From Candidatus Kuenenia stuttgartensis (GTDB taxonomy: Bacteria; Pseudomonadota; Alphaproteobacteria; SMXS01), in contig CALQFM020000020.1 in NCBI GenBank assembly GCA_943329845.2, positions 1 through 58,137 of the forward strand: DNA of 58,137 nucleotides, given 5' to 3'. Made by a program: the position numbers and the translations under genes. Below the pieces are notes generated by a model. That model was not told where the DNA came from. It made no database searches and was given only the letters and a program-made list of their open reading frames with translations. Shown here in pieces: positions 27,452-38,326 of the stretch. Each line of letters starts with the position of its first letter. The first letter of the stretch is position 1.

Positions 27452-28227
27452 ACGAGACCGCGCCCGATATCATCGACGTCATCGAGGCCAGCAAGCCGGC
27501 GCTCTACCTGGACGCCGTCTCGGTCAGCTTCGACGGCTTCAAGGCGCTCAACAATTTATCGCTGGTCATCGACGTGGGCGAGATGCGCGCGGTCATCGGC
27601 CCCAATGGTGCCGGCAAGACCACCATGATGGACGTGATCACCGGCAAGACCCGGCCGGACACCGGCCAGGTCGCGTTCCACGGCGACACCGACCTGACGA
27701 AGCTCGACGAGGCGCAGATCGCGAACCTGGGGATCGGCCGCAAGTTCCAGAAGCCGTCGGTATTCGAAAGCCACACGGTCTGGAACAACCTGGAACTGGC
27801 GATGAAGGCCAAGCGTGGGCCGTTCGCCACCCTGTTCGCCCGCACTTCTTCGGAGGAGGAGGACAGGATCGACGCCATGCTGAAGCTGGTCGGCGTTTCC
27901 GACCGGCGCGCCGAGCTGGCGGGCGCGCTCAGCCACGGCCAGAAGCAATGGCTGGAGATCGGCATGCTGCTGATGCAGGAGCCGAGCCTGCTGCTGGTCG
28001 ACGAGCCGGTCGCCGGCATGACCGACGCCGAGACCGAGCAGACGGCGCACCTGCTGCGCGAGATCAACAAGACCAAGTCGCTGATGGTGGTCGAGCACGA
28101 CATGACCTTCGTCGAGGCGCTGGGCGTGAAGGTCACCGTGCTGCACGAAGGCTCGGTGCTGGCCGAAGGGCCGCTCGATTTCGTCCGCAACGACCAGCAG
28201 GTCATCGACGTGTATCTGGGGCGCTAG
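27448..28227 (+). CDS. urtD: urea ABC transporter ATP-binding protein
   Basis: A 259-residue ABC ATPase. Walker A is GPNGAGKTT at 51-59. The signature is LSHGQKQWLEIGMLL, Walker B LLLVDEPVAGMTDAE, and the H-loop is VVEHDM. It begins with a roughly 20-residue variable N-terminus before ALYLDAVSVSFDGF. It drives urea import together with UrtE. The ATG overlaps the urtC stop. Confidence 0.95.
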   Translation: MNETAPDIIDVIEASKPALYLDAVSVSFDGFKALNNLSLVIDVGEMRAVIGPNGAGKTTMMDVITGKTRPDTGQVAFHGDTDLTKLDEAQIANLGIGRKFQKPSVFESHTVWNNLELAMKAKRGPFATLFARTSSEEEDRIDAMLKLVGVSDRRAELAGALSHGQKQWLEIGMLLMQEPSLLLVDEPVAGMTDAETEQTAHLLREINKTKSLMVVEHDMTFVEALGVKVTVLHEGSVLAEGPLDFVRNDQQVIDVYLGR

Positions 28228-28230
28228 ACC

Positions 28231-28923
28231 ATGCTCACCTGCAAGGACATCAACCTGTATTACGGCTCCAGCCAGGCGCTGCGCGGCGTGTCCATGGCGG
28301 CTGAGATCGGCAAGGTCACCTGCGTGCTGGGCCGCAACGGCGTCGGCAAGACCAGCCTGATGCGCGCCATCGCCGGCCAGGTCAGCCCGCGCAGCGGCTC
28401 CATCGTCTGGGGCGACAAGGAGATCACCGGCATGCCGGCCTATGCGCGGGCTGCATCCGGCATCGCGCTGGTGCCGCAGGGCCGCGAGATTTTCCCGCTG
28501 CTGACCGTCGAGGAGAACCTGAAGTCGGGCTTCGCCGCGCTGCCGAAGAAGGAGCGCATGATCCCGCCGGAAATCTACGACCTGTTCCCGGTGCTGAAAT
28601 CCATGCTCGGCCGGCGCGGCGGCGACCTGTCGGGCGGCCAGCAGCAGCTTGCGATCGCCCGTGCACTCGTGATGCGGCCCAGGCTGCTGGTGCTCGACGA
28701 GCCGACCGAGGGAATCCAGCCATCGATCATCAAGGATATCGGCAACGTGATCGGCATGCTGCGCAACGCCCGCACCATGGCGATCGTGCTGGTCGAGCAG
28801 TATTTCGACTTTGCCCGCGACCTTGCCGACCACTTCGTGGTGATGGACCGGGGCGAGGTCGTTCTCGCCGGGCCACCGTCCAATTTCGCGGAAGCAGATG
28901 TTCGTCGACACCTCACCGTCTGA
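28231..28923 (+). CDS. urtE: urea ABC transporter ATP-binding protein
   Basis: A 230-residue ABC ATPase of the LivF type. Walker A is GRNGVGKTS, the signature LSGGQQQLAIARAL, and Walker B LLVLDEPTEGIQPS. The short N-terminus (MLTCKDINLYYGSSQALRGV) and C-terminal LADHFVVMDRGEVVLAGPP are typical of UrtE. It is 3 bases from urtD, and its 3' end overlaps ureD by 26 bases, which ties the transporter to the urease genes. Confidence 0.95.
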   Translation: MLTCKDINLYYGSSQALRGVSMAAEIGKVTCVLGRNGVGKTSLMRAIAGQVSPRSGSIVWGDKEITGMPAYARAASGIALVPQGREIFPLLTVEENLKSGFAALPKKERMIPPEIYDLFPVLKSMLGRRGGDLSGGQQQLAIARALVMRPRLLVLDEPTEGIQPSIIKDIGNVIGMLRNARTMAIVLVEQYFDFARDLADHFVVMDRGEVVLAGPPSNFAEADVRRHLTV

Positions 28924-29752
28924 AGTTGCCGTCTCCAGCGATGCCGGCATGCAGCGGGCGCGCGGCGCCGCGCGCGTGGCGCTGTCGGGCGCGCGCATCG
29001 CCGACCTCTACCAAAAAAGTCCGTGCAAGGTGCTGATGCCGCGGGTCGACGGCCGCGACCGGGCCGAGATCGTGTTCATCAACAGTTCCGGCGGCATCGC
29101 CGGCGGCGACGAGTTGGACTACGCCGTGCGTGTCGCCGGCCCGGCGGTGACGACGGTCACCACCCAGGCATCGGAAAAGGTCTACGGCGCCATCGACCGG
29201 GATGCGCGGCTGCGCATGTCGATCGCTGTGGACGACGGCGCGACCCTGGAATGGCTGCCGCAGCAGACCATCGCCTTCGACGGCGCCCGGCTGCGCCGCC
29301 GGACCGACATCGACGTCGAAGGCTCGGGCCGGGTGCTCGCGCTCGACTGGCTGGTGATGGGAAGGCAGGCGCGCGGCGAGACGATGACGCGCGGCGCGCT
29401 GCGCGACGACTGGCGGGTGCGCCGCGACGGACGGCTCGTCTGGGCCGATGCGCTGCGGCTGACCGGAGACCTCGGCGCGCTGGCCGGACGGCGCGCCTCG
29501 CTGGGCGGCAACCGGGCCTTCGCCACCATGGTCTACGCCGCGCCCGACGCCGCCGACCGGCTCGATCTGGCGCGCGAGCTGGTCGAGGACTGCGGCGAGG
29601 CGGGCGTCACGCTGGTGAACGGCGTGCTGGTCGGGCGCTTCCTGGCGTTCGACGGCATGGCGCTCGCCGCCCATGTGGGATTTTTCCTGGAAGGGTTCCG
29701 GGCGGGCCTTGGCGGCTTCGCGCCCTGGCCGCCCAGACTGTGGACATGCTGA
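28898..29752 (+). CDS. ureD: urease accessory protein UreD
   Basis: A 284-residue scaffold that binds apo-urease and recruits UreF and UreG for nickel insertion. Typical segments are [28 protein letters not shown] near the N-terminus, [18 protein letters not shown], and [22 protein letters not shown] 28898 lies within the end of urtE, giving a 26-base overlap. Length and order fit the alphaproteobacterial ureDABC arrangement. Confidence 0.93.
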   Translation: MFVDTSPSEVAVSSDAGMQRARGAARVALSGARIADLYQKSPCKVLMPRVDGRDRAEIVFINSSGGIAGGDELDYAVRVAGPAVTTVTTQASEKVYGAIDRDARLRMSIAVDDGATLEWLPQQTIAFDGARLRRRTDIDVEGSGRVLALDWLVMGRQARGETMTRGALRDDWRVRRDGRLVWADALRLTGDLGALAGRRASLGGNRAFATMVYAAPDAADRLDLARELVEDCGEAGVTLVNGVLVGRFLAFDGMALAAHVGFFLEGFRAGLGGFAPWPPRLWTC

Positions 29753-29765
29753 GAGGGACGACGCC

Positions 29766-30068
29766 GTGAACCTGACGCCCCGCGAGAAGGACAAGCTGAT
29801 GATCGCGCTCGCCGCCATGGTCGCCCGGGACCGGCTGGCCCGCGGCGTGAAGCTGAACTATCCGGAAAGCATCGCCATCATCACCAACGCGGTGATGGAA
29901 GGCGCCCGTGACGGCCGCAGCGTCGCCGACCTGATGGCGAGCGGCGCCCACATCCTCACCCGCGACCAGGTCATGGAAGGCATCCCCGAGATGATCCATG
30001 ACGTGCAGGTGGAAGCCACCTTCCCGGACGGCACCAAGCTGGTGACCGTCCACCATCCGATCCGCTGA
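29766..30068 (+). CDS. ureA: urease gamma subunit
   Basis: A 100-residue structural subunit of urease. The sequence begins [19 protein letters not shown] and contains [22 protein letters not shown] and [20 protein letters not shown], diagnostic of UreA. The start is a GTG at 29766 with GAGAGGGA upstream; the family length and N-terminus fix it. It is 13 bases from ureD and 10 from ureB. Confidence 0.96.
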   Translation: MNLTPREKDKLMIALAAMVARDRLARGVKLNYPESIAIITNAVMEGARDGRSVADLMASGAHILTRDQVMEGIPEMIHDVQVEATFPDGTKLVTVHHPIR

Positions 30069-30078
30069 GGGCCGCGCC

Positions 30079-30390
30079 ATGATCCCAGGTGAAGTCATTA
30101 CTGCTCCGGGCGAGATCGAGTTGAACGCCGGCCTGACGTCGGTCAGCCTCGTCGTCGCCAATGGCGGAGACAGGCCTGTCCAGGTCGGCAGCCATTATCA
30201 TTTCTACGAGACCAACGAGCAGCTGCAGTTCGACCGCGAGGCAGCCCGCGGCATGCGACTCGACATCGCCGCCGGAACCGCGCTGCGATTCGAGCCGGGC
30301 CAGAGCCGTTCGGTCACGCTGGTTCCCTTTCAGGGATACAGGGCTGTCTATGGTTTCAACCAGGCCGTCATGGGCAAGCTGGAGGGCTGA
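30079..30390 (+). CDS. ureB: urease beta subunit
   Basis: A 103-residue structural subunit. Diagnostic segments are [39 protein letters not shown] and [25 protein letters not shown]. It forms the (UreABC) trimer with the gamma and alpha chains in the cytoplasm. It is separate from ureA, as in most proteobacteria, and 3 bases from ureC. Confidence 0.96.
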   Translation: MIPGEVITAPGEIELNAGLTSVSLVVANGGDRPVQVGSHYHFYETNEQLQFDREAARGMRLDIAAGTALRFEPGQSRSVTLVPFQGYRAVYGFNQAVMGKLEG

Positions 30391-30393
30391 CGA

Positions 30394-32106
<1,713 letters not shown>

Positions 32107-32114
32107 GGCCCGCC

Positions 32115-32624
32115 ATGCGCCGCGCCGTTTCCCATTATCCCGCCGGCCACTGGACAGCGCCCGCCGCCGGCACCGTGACCCTCGACTTCGACGCGCGGCA
32201 CCGCCGCCGCACCCTGCTGCGCACCGATGCGGGCGAAGACCTGCTGCTCGACCTGGAGCGGGCGGTCGCCATGGGCGACGGCGACGGACTCGAGCTCGAC
32301 GATGGCCGCTGGATCAAGGTGGTCGCCGCGCTGGAACGGGTCGTCGAGATTGCCTGCGTCTCGCCGGCCGAACTGGTCCGCGTCGCCTGGCACCTGGGCA
32401 ACCGGCACATCCCGACCCAGCTCTGCGAGGGCGCGCTGCGCATCCGCCCGGACGCGGTGCTGGAGCGCATGGTCCGCGACCTGGGCGCCCAGACCCGCTT
32501 CGCCGACCGGCCGTTCCAGCCGGAAAGCGGCGCCTATGCCGGCCAGCGCAGCCACGCGCATTCTCATGGGCATGACCACGACCATGATCACCACCATCAC
32601 GATCACGCGCACCATGACCAGTGA
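32115..32624 (+). CDS. ureE: urease accessory protein UreE (nickel metallochaperone)
   Basis: A 169-residue nickel carrier. The peptide-binding and metal domains are seen in ELVRVAWHLGNRHIPTQL and LRIRPDAVLERMVRDLGA. The C-terminus is a long His/Asp-rich tail (SHAHSHGHDHDHDHHHH...) that stores or binds nickel. The ureF ATG at 32614 lies inside this tail, so the two genes overlap by 11 bases in different frames. Confidence 0.93.
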   Translation: MRRAVSHYPAGHWTAPAAGTVTLDFDARHRRRTLLRTDAGEDLLLDLERAVAMGDGDGLELDDGRWIKVVAALERVVEIACVSPAELVRVAWHLGNRHIPTQLCEGALRIRPDAVLERMVRDLGAQTRFADRPFQPESGAYAGQRSHAHSHGHDHDHDHHHHDHAHHDQ

Positions 32625-33453
32625 CGGGCTGCATCTGCTGCGCCTGCAGGCCTGGCTGTCGCCGTCCTTCCCGATCGGCGGGTTTTCCTACTCGCACGCG
32701 CTGGAACAGGCGGTGCAGCGCGGCTGGGTGCATGACCGGGAAACGCTGGTCGACTGGCTCGACGCGGATCTGCGCCACGGCGCGGGACGGTCCGACGCGA
32801 TCCTGCTGGCGGCGGCGTATAGGGCAAGCACCGCCTCTTATTCAGCCGTCATCCCCGCGCACGCGGGGACCCAGACGGGGAAGGGGCTCGTTCCCTCAAC
32901 CGCTCCGTTACGAACAAACTTCTTTGGTGAGCAACCCGCGCCGACCGAGCCCTACGAAGAGCTGGGTCCCCGCGTGCGCGGGGATGACGCGAGTATTTTG
33001 GAAGTCGCGGAGCTCGCCGCGGCGCTGCGCGGCACTGCGGAACTGGCGCTCGAATCAACCACCCAGGGCATCTCGTTCCTGACCACCATCCGCAAGGCCT
33101 GGCCGAACCGGAAGCTCGAAGACCTGCACCGTCTGCTCGCCGAAAACCACACCACACCGACCTTTCCCGTCGTCGTCGGCGTGGCCTGCGCCGCGTACGG
33201 CATCCCGCTGGCTTTGGCGCTGCAGTTCACCCTGCAAGCGGTCATCGCCAACTATATCGGCGCCGCGCTGCGCCTCATGAAAATGGGCCAGACCGACGGT
33301 CAGCACGCCATCGCGGCGCTGGAGGACGCGGTGATGGAAACCGCCGACGAGGCGCTCGCCGCCACGCTCGACGACATCGGCTCGGCCAGCCTGTCGGTCG
33401 ACGTCGCGTCCATGCGCCACGAAACCCAGTACAGCCGCATCTTCAGGTCCTAG
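32614..33453 (+). CDS. ureF: urease accessory protein UreF carrying an in-frame 47-codon insert
   Basis: UreF activates the UreG GTPase in the UreDFG complex. The N-terminus [24 protein letters not shown] and the parts [40 protein letters not shown] and [13 protein letters not shown] are typical. The product is 279 residues against about 230 normally. The excess is residues 79-125, encoded exactly by the palindromic element at 32848-32988 (VIPAHAGTQ ... LGPRVRGDD). Removing 47 residues gives the normal length. The insert falls between [10 protein letters not shown] and [10 protein letters not shown], in a helical region, so activity may be kept or lost; this cannot be decided from sequence. 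It ends 10 bases before ureG. Confidence 0.92.
   Translation: MTSDGLHLLRLQAWLSPSFPIGGFSYSHALEQAVQRGWVHDRETLVDWLDADLRHGAGRSDAILLAAAYRASTASYSAVIPAHAGTQTGKGLVPSTAPLRTNFFGEQPAPTEPYEELGPRVRGDDASILEVAELAAALRGTAELALESTTQGISFLTTIRKAWPNRKLEDLHRLLAENHTTPTFPVVVGVACAAYGIPLALALQFTLQAVIANYIGAALRLMKMGQTDGQHAIAALEDAVMETADEALAATLDDIGSASLSVDVASMRHETQYSRIFRS
32848..32988. repeat. 141-bp palindromic element inserted in frame within ureF
   Basis: The ends are perfect 27-bp terminal inverted repeats (32848-32874 and 32962-32988), each containing a local hairpin TCCCCGCG-CA-CGCGGGGA. The length is 47 codons exactly and both borders fall on ureF codon boundaries, so the frame is kept and no stop is introduced. The translated ends are VIPAHAGTQ and [10 protein letters not shown] relative lies at 34651-34797. 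I see no target-site duplication. Confidence 0.93.
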
Positions 33454-33463
33454 GAGGCACGCC

Positions 33464-34099
33464 ATGTCACCATATCGAGGTCCCCTGCGCGTCGGCATCG
33501 GCGGCCCGGTCGGCGCCGGCAAGACCACGCTGGTCGAGAATTTGTGCAAGCGCATGCGCGCGCACTGGGACCTGTTCGTCATCACCAACGACATCTACAC
33601 CAAGGAAGACCAGCTCATCCTCAACCGCGCCCAGGCGCTGTCCGAGGACCGCATCATGGGCGTGGAGACCGGCGGCTGCCCGCACACGGCGATCCGCGAG
33701 GACGCGTCGATCAATCTGGTCGCCATCGACCAGATGTCGGCGCGCTTCCCCAAGGCCGAGCTGTGCTTCATCGAATCCGGCGGCGACAATCTGGCCGCCA
33801 CCTTCAGCCCGGAACTGGCCGACCTGACGCTCTACGTCATCGACGTGGCCGGCGGCGAGAAGGTGCCGCGCAAGGGCGGCCCCGGCATCACCCGTTCCGA
33901 CCTGCTGATCGTCAACAAGACCGACCTGGCGCCCCATGTGGGCGCGAGCCTCGAGGTCATGGAGGCCGACACGCGGCGCATGCGCGGCGAGCGGCCCTAC
34001 GTGTTCACCAACCTGCGCACCGGCCAAGGCGTGCAGACCGTCATCGACTTTATCGTCCGGATGGGCGGGCTGACGCCCGCGCCCGTCGCCGTCATCTGA
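33464..34099 (+). CDS. ureG: urease accessory GTPase
   Basis: A 211-residue SIMIBI-class GTPase that delivers nickel to urease with UreDF. The P-loop is [10 protein letters not shown] at residues 13-22. The metal-binding CPH is in [17 protein letters not shown], followed by [20 protein letters not shown] and the guanine motif [11 protein letters not shown]. Length is standard. AGGAGG precedes the ATG. Confidence 0.97.
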   Translation: MSPYRGPLRVGIGGPVGAGKTTLVENLCKRMRAHWDLFVITNDIYTKEDQLILNRAQALSEDRIMGVETGGCPHTAIREDASINLVAIDQMSARFPKAELCFIESGGDNLAATFSPELADLTLYVIDVAGGEKVPRKGGPGITRSDLLIVNKTDLAPHVGASLEVMEADTRRMRGERPYVFTNLRTGQGVQTVIDFIVRMGGLTPAPVAVI

Positions 34100-34108
34100 G
34101 GAAGAGCC

Positions 34109-34636
34109 ATGTCCCGAACCTGCCAAGCCCTTTTCGCCGCCTTCCTGTTCGCCATGTTCGTGGTGCCCAGCACGGCCTTCGCCCATGTGGTGCCGGGCGA
34201 CACCCACTATCACAGCGTCGCCGATGGTTTCGTCCATGCCGCGACCGGGCTCGACCATGTGTTCGTCGCCGTCGTCGTCGGGCTGTGGGCCGCGTGGCGG
34301 CCGCTGAAGTCGACGGCGGTCGCGCTCGGCATCTACGGCGCCGGCATGGCGGTGGCGGGGTTGATCGGCCTGGGCGGCGAGAGCGCTCTGCTGGACATCG
34401 CGCTGGTCGGCTCGGGCTTCGCGGCGGTCGTCGCCGGCATCATGAAGGGCAGGGACTGGCTGGTGGCGTCGCTGGTGCTGACCGCCGCCGCCCTGCAGGG
34501 CATCATCCACGGCATGGCCGCTTCGGAAGTGGGCTACGGCGTACTGTTCATCACGGGGCTGACCGTGGCGACGCTGGCCATCGCGGCGGTTGCGGGCGTC
34601 GCTTCACGGCGGTTCAAGATCAGGGCTCTCGCCTAA
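34109..34636 (+). CDS. HupE/UreJ-family nickel transport protein
   Basis: A 175-residue membrane protein with a signal peptide (LFAAFLFAMFVVPSTAFA) and about five further helices. HAATGLDHVFVAVVVGLWAA matches the HPxxGxDH...VGLWA signature of HupE/UreJ, and IIHGMAASE carries a second His motif. The family brings nickel into the cell for hydrogenase or urease. Position at the end of the ure operon, 9 bases after ureG, supports nickel supply for urease. AGGAAGAG precedes the ATG. Confidence 0.9.
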   Translation: MSRTCQALFAAFLFAMFVVPSTAFAHVVPGDTHYHSVADGFVHAATGLDHVFVAVVVGLWAAWRPLKSTAVALGIYGAGMAVAGLIGLGGESALLDIALVGSGFAAVVAGIMKGRDWLVASLVLTAAALQGIIHGMAASEVGYGVLFITGLTVATLAIAAVAGVASRRFKIRALA

Positions 34637-34650
34637 CCCCAAATACTATC

Positions 34651-34797
34651 GTCATTCCCGCGCACGCGGGAACCCAGATGGGGCAAGGGCGCGGGCGCTT
34701 CCACCCGCTCGGTCCACGAAAAAGAGTTTGTTCGTTGTCGATGCGCACGGCCTTTCCGTGACGGCCCCGACTGGGTCCCCGCGTGCGCGGGGATGAC
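34651..34797. repeat. 147-bp palindromic element, second copy of the ureF-insert family
   Basis: Terminal repeats at 34651-34677 and 34771-34797. The right end is identical to that of the ureF copy. The left end differs at two bases that pair with each other in its local hairpin (TTCCCGCG-CA-CGCGGGAA), a compensatory change. The interior shares short blocks with the ureF copy in inverted orientation (GAGTTTGTTCG versus CGAACAAACTT). It lies just after the hupE-like gene, between convergent genes. Confidence 0.9.
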
Positions 34798-34818
34798 GGA
34801 ATTATTTATGTTTAACAG

Positions 34819-35916
34819 TTACATCCGCAGGATCGGCTTGATCACCTCACCCGTCACCGCGCTGTCATGGACCGCCTGGTTGATGTCGGCGAACTCGTAG
34901 TACTTCACGAATTTCTCATACGGCAGCTGGCCGTTGCGCCACAGGTCGGCCAGATAGGGCACGAAGGTTTGGGTGACAGAATCGCCCATCACCACGCCCT
35001 TGATGCCGCGCCCAAGGCCGATATTGTCCATGCTGAACGGGATCTCGATGCCGCCTGGTGTCGCGCCGACCTGGGCGCACCAGCCGGGACGGGCGAGGCA
35101 GTCGACGGCCTGGCGCACGGCGACGGGCACGCCGGAACATTCGGCCGAGAAATCAGCGCCGCGCCCGGTGATCTTGCGGATTTCCGACACCGGATTCTGC
35201 GAACTCGCGTCGATGCAGTGGGTCGCGCCCAGTTCCGCCGCCATGTCGAGGCGGGATTTGCGCACGTCGACGGCGATGATCTTCGCACAACCCGCGAGCC
35301 GCGCGCCCATGATCGCCGACAGGCCCACGGTGCCGCAGCCGAACACCGCGACCGACGATCCGGAGGGCGGCTTCAGCGCATTCAGCACCGTGCCCGCGCC
35401 CGTGGTCAGGCCGCAGCCCAGCGGCCCCATCAGTTCCAGCGGCAGGTCGCTGTCGATCTTGTTGACGCTGCGCGCCGGTGTCAGCGAGTACGTCGCGAAC
35501 GACGACTGGCCCACGAAACGGCCGCGTAGCGGCTTGCCGTGCTGGTTCAGCGGCGAGGTGCCATCGCCGCGCAGGCCCATCAGGTTGCGGCCGATGAACT
35601 CGTCGCAATAGGCGGTCTTGGCTTCTAGGCAGCTGTGGCAATGGCCGCAGCTGTCTCCGCTCAGCACCACGTGGTCACCCACCTTCAGGTGCGTCACCGC
35701 GCTGCCCACCTTCTCGATCACGCCCGAGCCTTCGTGGCCCAGCACCATGGGCAGCGGGATGTTGATGTCCTGGTTCTTCACCGCGATGTCGGTATGGCAG
35801 ATGCCGCTGGCGACGATGCGCACCAGCACCTCATCGGGACGTGGATCGTCCACGTCCACTTCCTCGATGATGAAGTCGCCCTTCGATTCACGAACAACTG
35901 CCGCCAGCGCCTTCAT
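34819..35916 (-). CDS. zinc-dependent alcohol dehydrogenase (aryl-alcohol type)
   Basis: A 365-residue medium-chain dehydrogenase oxidising an alcohol with NAD. The catalytic zinc site is seen in ASGICHTDIAV and LGHEGSGVIEKVG. The structural zinc Cys cluster is in CGHCHSCLEAKTAYC, and the Rossmann motif is VFGCGTVGLSAIMGARLAGC. The overall layout, with GPLGCGLTTGAGTVLNALK, fits the aryl-alcohol/class III-like group. ATG 35916 follows AGGGGAGG. It is divergent from the epoxide hydrolase-P450 pair, which suggests a common role in alcohol or xenobiotic metabolism, unproven. Confidence 0.9.
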   Translation of the reverse strand: MKALAAVVRESKGDFIIEEVDVDDPRPDEVLVRIVASGICHTDIAVKNQDINIPLPMVLGHEGSGVIEKVGSAVTHLKVGDHVVLSGDSCGHCHSCLEAKTAYCDEFIGRNLMGLRGDGTSPLNQHGKPLRGRFVGQSSFATYSLTPARSVNKIDSDLPLELMGPLGCGLTTGAGTVLNALKPPSGSSVAVFGCGTVGLSAIMGARLAGCAKIIAVDVRKSRLDMAAELGATHCIDASSQNPVSEIRKITGRGADFSAECSGVPVAVRQAVDCLARPGWCAQVGATPGGIEIPFSMDNIGLGRGIKGVVMGDSVTQTFVPYLADLWRNGQLPYEKFVKYYEFADINQAVHDSAVTGEVIKPILRM

Positions 35917-36033
35917 TGCATCCTCCCCTGTTCGATGTGAGCGCAGAGTAACGCAGGCCGTGGAGCAAATGCACGCGTGACTGTCAGGCTTCGCGCCCTT
36001 TAGGATACCGGCCTCTGGGGAGAGGAGAGCACC

Positions 36034-36999
36034 ATGCCGGCAGATTTTCCGGAACCGACATTCATCACCACCAACGGCATCCGCATGGCGGTCTACGAGG
36101 CCGGGCCCAAGGACGGCCCGCCCGTGGTGCTGGCCCATGGCTGGCCCGAGCTGGCCTATGCCTGGCGGCACCAGCTGAAGGCGCTGGGCGAGGCGGGCTA
36201 TCACGTCATGGCGCCCGACCAGCGCGGCTACGGCCTCACCCAGAAGCCGTGCGTGGTGCGCGAGTACGACATCCACCATCTGACCGCCGACATGGCCGGC
36301 CTGCTCGACGCCTTCGGCCACGATCGGGCGGTGTTTGCCGGCCACGACTGGGGCGGGATCATGGTGTGGCAGATGGCGCTGCTGCACCCGGACCGGGTTG
36401 CCGGCGTGATCGGCGCGGGCGCGCCGTTCTTCCCGCGCAGCCGCCGCGATCCCGAGCTGGTGATGCGCGAGGCGTGGGGACCGGACTGGTACATCTGCGA
36501 CTTCCAGGACTCCCGCCGCGCCGACGAGGCCATGCTGACCAATGTGGAAGCCATTTTCACCAACCAGTTCCGCAAGCTGACGCGGACCTACGCGGAATAC
36601 CAGGCGCTGCCCAAGGAAGACCGCAACCGGACCATCCAGAAGCGCATCGATCCGCGCCCCGGCCGCGTCTTCCTCAGCGACGCCGAGCGGCAGGTCTATA
36701 TCGACACCTACCGCAAGACCGGCTTCACCTCGACCATCGACTGGTACCGCAACTGGTCGTGGAACTGGGAGAGCACCGCCGACGTGAAGCAGGAGATCCA
36801 CGTTCCCTGCCTCTACATCCAGGCCGCCGACGACCCGGCCGTCCCGCCGGGATTCGGCGACGACATGGCGGAGTACATCGACAACGTGGAACGCTACAAG
36901 GTCGAGGACTGCGGCCACTGCATCCAGCAGGAACATCCGGAGGAAGTGACGCGGGTGATGCTGGAGTGGCTGGGGCGGAAGTATCCGGCGCGCCGCTGA
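36034..36999 (+). CDS. alpha/beta-fold epoxide hydrolase
   Basis: A 321-residue hydrolase. HGWPE (35-39) supplies the oxyanion hole. The nucleophile is Asp 105 in AGHDWGG, where Asp rather than Ser indicates epoxide hydrolase or dehalogenase; the WPE motif favours epoxide hydrolase. A cap domain follows (with the Tyr-rich VYIDTYRKTGFTST), then an acidic residue region at DDPAVPPG and the catalytic His in DCGHCIQQEHPEEV. GGGGAGAGGAG precedes the ATG. The P450 gene begins 10 bases downstream, so the pair could oxidise and then hydrate an alkene-type substrate. Confidence 0.92.
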   Translation: MPADFPEPTFITTNGIRMAVYEAGPKDGPPVVLAHGWPELAYAWRHQLKALGEAGYHVMAPDQRGYGLTQKPCVVREYDIHHLTADMAGLLDAFGHDRAVFAGHDWGGIMVWQMALLHPDRVAGVIGAGAPFFPRSRRDPELVMREAWGPDWYICDFQDSRRADEAMLTNVEAIFTNQFRKLTRTYAEYQALPKEDRNRTIQKRIDPRPGRVFLSDAERQVYIDTYRKTGFTSTIDWYRNWSWNWESTADVKQEIHVPCLYIQAADDPAVPPGFGDDMAEYIDNVERYKVEDCGHCIQQEHPEEVTRVMLEWLGRKYPARR

Positions 37000-37009
37000 G
37001 GAGGATCAG

Positions 37010-38263
37010 GTGAACCTCGAGTCGATCGATCTCTACGATCCGAAAACCCAGGAGAACTGGTTTCCCGCCTACCGGGCGTTGCACGAGCACGCGCCGGTCT
37101 ACCGGATCCCCGGCAGCGACACCTATGTGATCTGCAAGTACGAGGATGTGCTTGGCGTCATCCGCGATCCCGAGACCTTCTCCAACCAGCCGGAAATCCA
37201 TGGCGGCGAACAGCTCATCGAGCACCCCGAGGCGCGCCAGTACTACATCGATCACGGCCTGGGCAAGGACACCGGCCGCGCCCGCTGGCCGCTGCTGGGC
37301 ATGGACCCGCCCGATCACAAGAAATACCGCGTGCTGATCGACAAGGACCTTCTGAGCAAGACCACGCTGCGCCGCGCCCAGCCGATGATCGAGCGCACGG
37401 TCGACGAGCTGATCGACGGCTTTGCCGCGTCCGGCGAGATCGAGTTCATCCGGGACTTCGCCGTGCCGCTGCCGGTGCGGATCATCACCCTGATGATCGG
37501 CTTCCCGCTGGAGGACATTCCGCAGCTGAAGGAATGGTCCACCGCCTGGACCTTGCCCTTCATGCGCGGCCTCACCCTGGAGCAGGAGCTGGAGGTCGCC
37601 CGCCAGGGCGTCGCGTTCCAGGACTACATCAGGCGCACCGCCGACGCGCGCCGAAGGGAGCCGAGGGACGACGTCATCACCCATCTGGTGCAGGCGCGCT
37701 ACGAGGGCGAGCGCCCGCTGACCGACCATGAGATCGCGTCGATCGTCGACAACATGTATGTGGGCGGCAACGAAACCACCACCTTCACCCTGGCGTCGGG
37801 CCTGTGGCTGATGCTGCGCGACCCGGCGGTGTACGACGCGCTGCGGGCGGACCCGTCGAAGATCCCGAACTTCGCCGAGGAGGTGCTGCGCTTCGAATCA
37901 CCGACGCAGGGCCTGTACCGCATCGCCACCCGAGACACCGAAATCCGCGGCGTGCCGATCCCGAAGGGGTCGACGGTGCATATCCGCTTCGGCGCCGCCA
38001 ACCGCGACGGCGACGTGTTCCAATGCCCCGACAGGCTGGACATCGACCGCGAGAACGCCGGCAAGCACCTGGCCTTCAGCCAGGGCGAGCACCACTGCCC
38101 CGGCGGCCCGCTCGCCCGCATGGAACTGGTGATCGCCTTCGAGAAGATGGTGGCGCGGCTGCCGAATTTAAGGCTGACGCCGGGGAAGAACGATTTTACG
38201 CACTATCCGGGGTTCGTCCTGCGGGGGTTGAAGGAACTGCATCTTTCCTTTGACCCTGCTTAA
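37010..38263 (+). CDS. cytochrome P450
   Basis: A 417-residue class I bacterial P450. The haem thiolate is Cys 363 in FSQGEHHCPGGPLAR, matching FxxGxHxCxGxxLAR. The I-helix oxygen-binding motif is VGGNETTTF and the K-helix ExxR is in EEVLRFESP. The C-helix region has WPLLGMDPPDHKKYR. The start is a GTG with GAGGA 5 bases upstream, directly after the epoxide hydrolase stop. No ferredoxin or reductase gene is adjacent, so electron partners must be elsewhere. The substrate is unknown. Confidence 0.93.
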   Translation: MNLESIDLYDPKTQENWFPAYRALHEHAPVYRIPGSDTYVICKYEDVLGVIRDPETFSNQPEIHGGEQLIEHPEARQYYIDHGLGKDTGRARWPLLGMDPPDHKKYRVLIDKDLLSKTTLRRAQPMIERTVDELIDGFAASGEIEFIRDFAVPLPVRIITLMIGFPLEDIPQLKEWSTAWTLPFMRGLTLEQELEVARQGVAFQDYIRRTADARRREPRDDVITHLVQARYEGERPLTDHEIASIVDNMYVGGNETTTFTLASGLWLMLRDPAVYDALRADPSKIPNFAEEVLRFESPTQGLYRIATRDTEIRGVPIPKGSTVHIRFGAANRDGDVFQCPDRLDIDRENAGKHLAFSQGEHHCPGGPLARMELVIAFEKMVARLPNLRLTPGKNDFTHYPGFVLRGLKELHLSFDPA

Positions 38264-38326
38264 TCAGTAGCCGGCATCAAACCCCTACGCGATTGTAGGA
38301 TGTCCGGGTCCTTTCTGGTCCCCATG

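Noticed and set aside
32560-32620. CAC/CAT-rich repeat-like DNA at the end of ureE
   Set aside because: It is simply the coding sequence of the nickel-binding His-rich tail.
32848-34797. CRISPR-like repeats (similar GC-rich palindromic ends several times in 2 kb)
   Set aside because: The ends belong to two separate palindromic elements; there is no regular repeat-spacer pattern and no cas gene.
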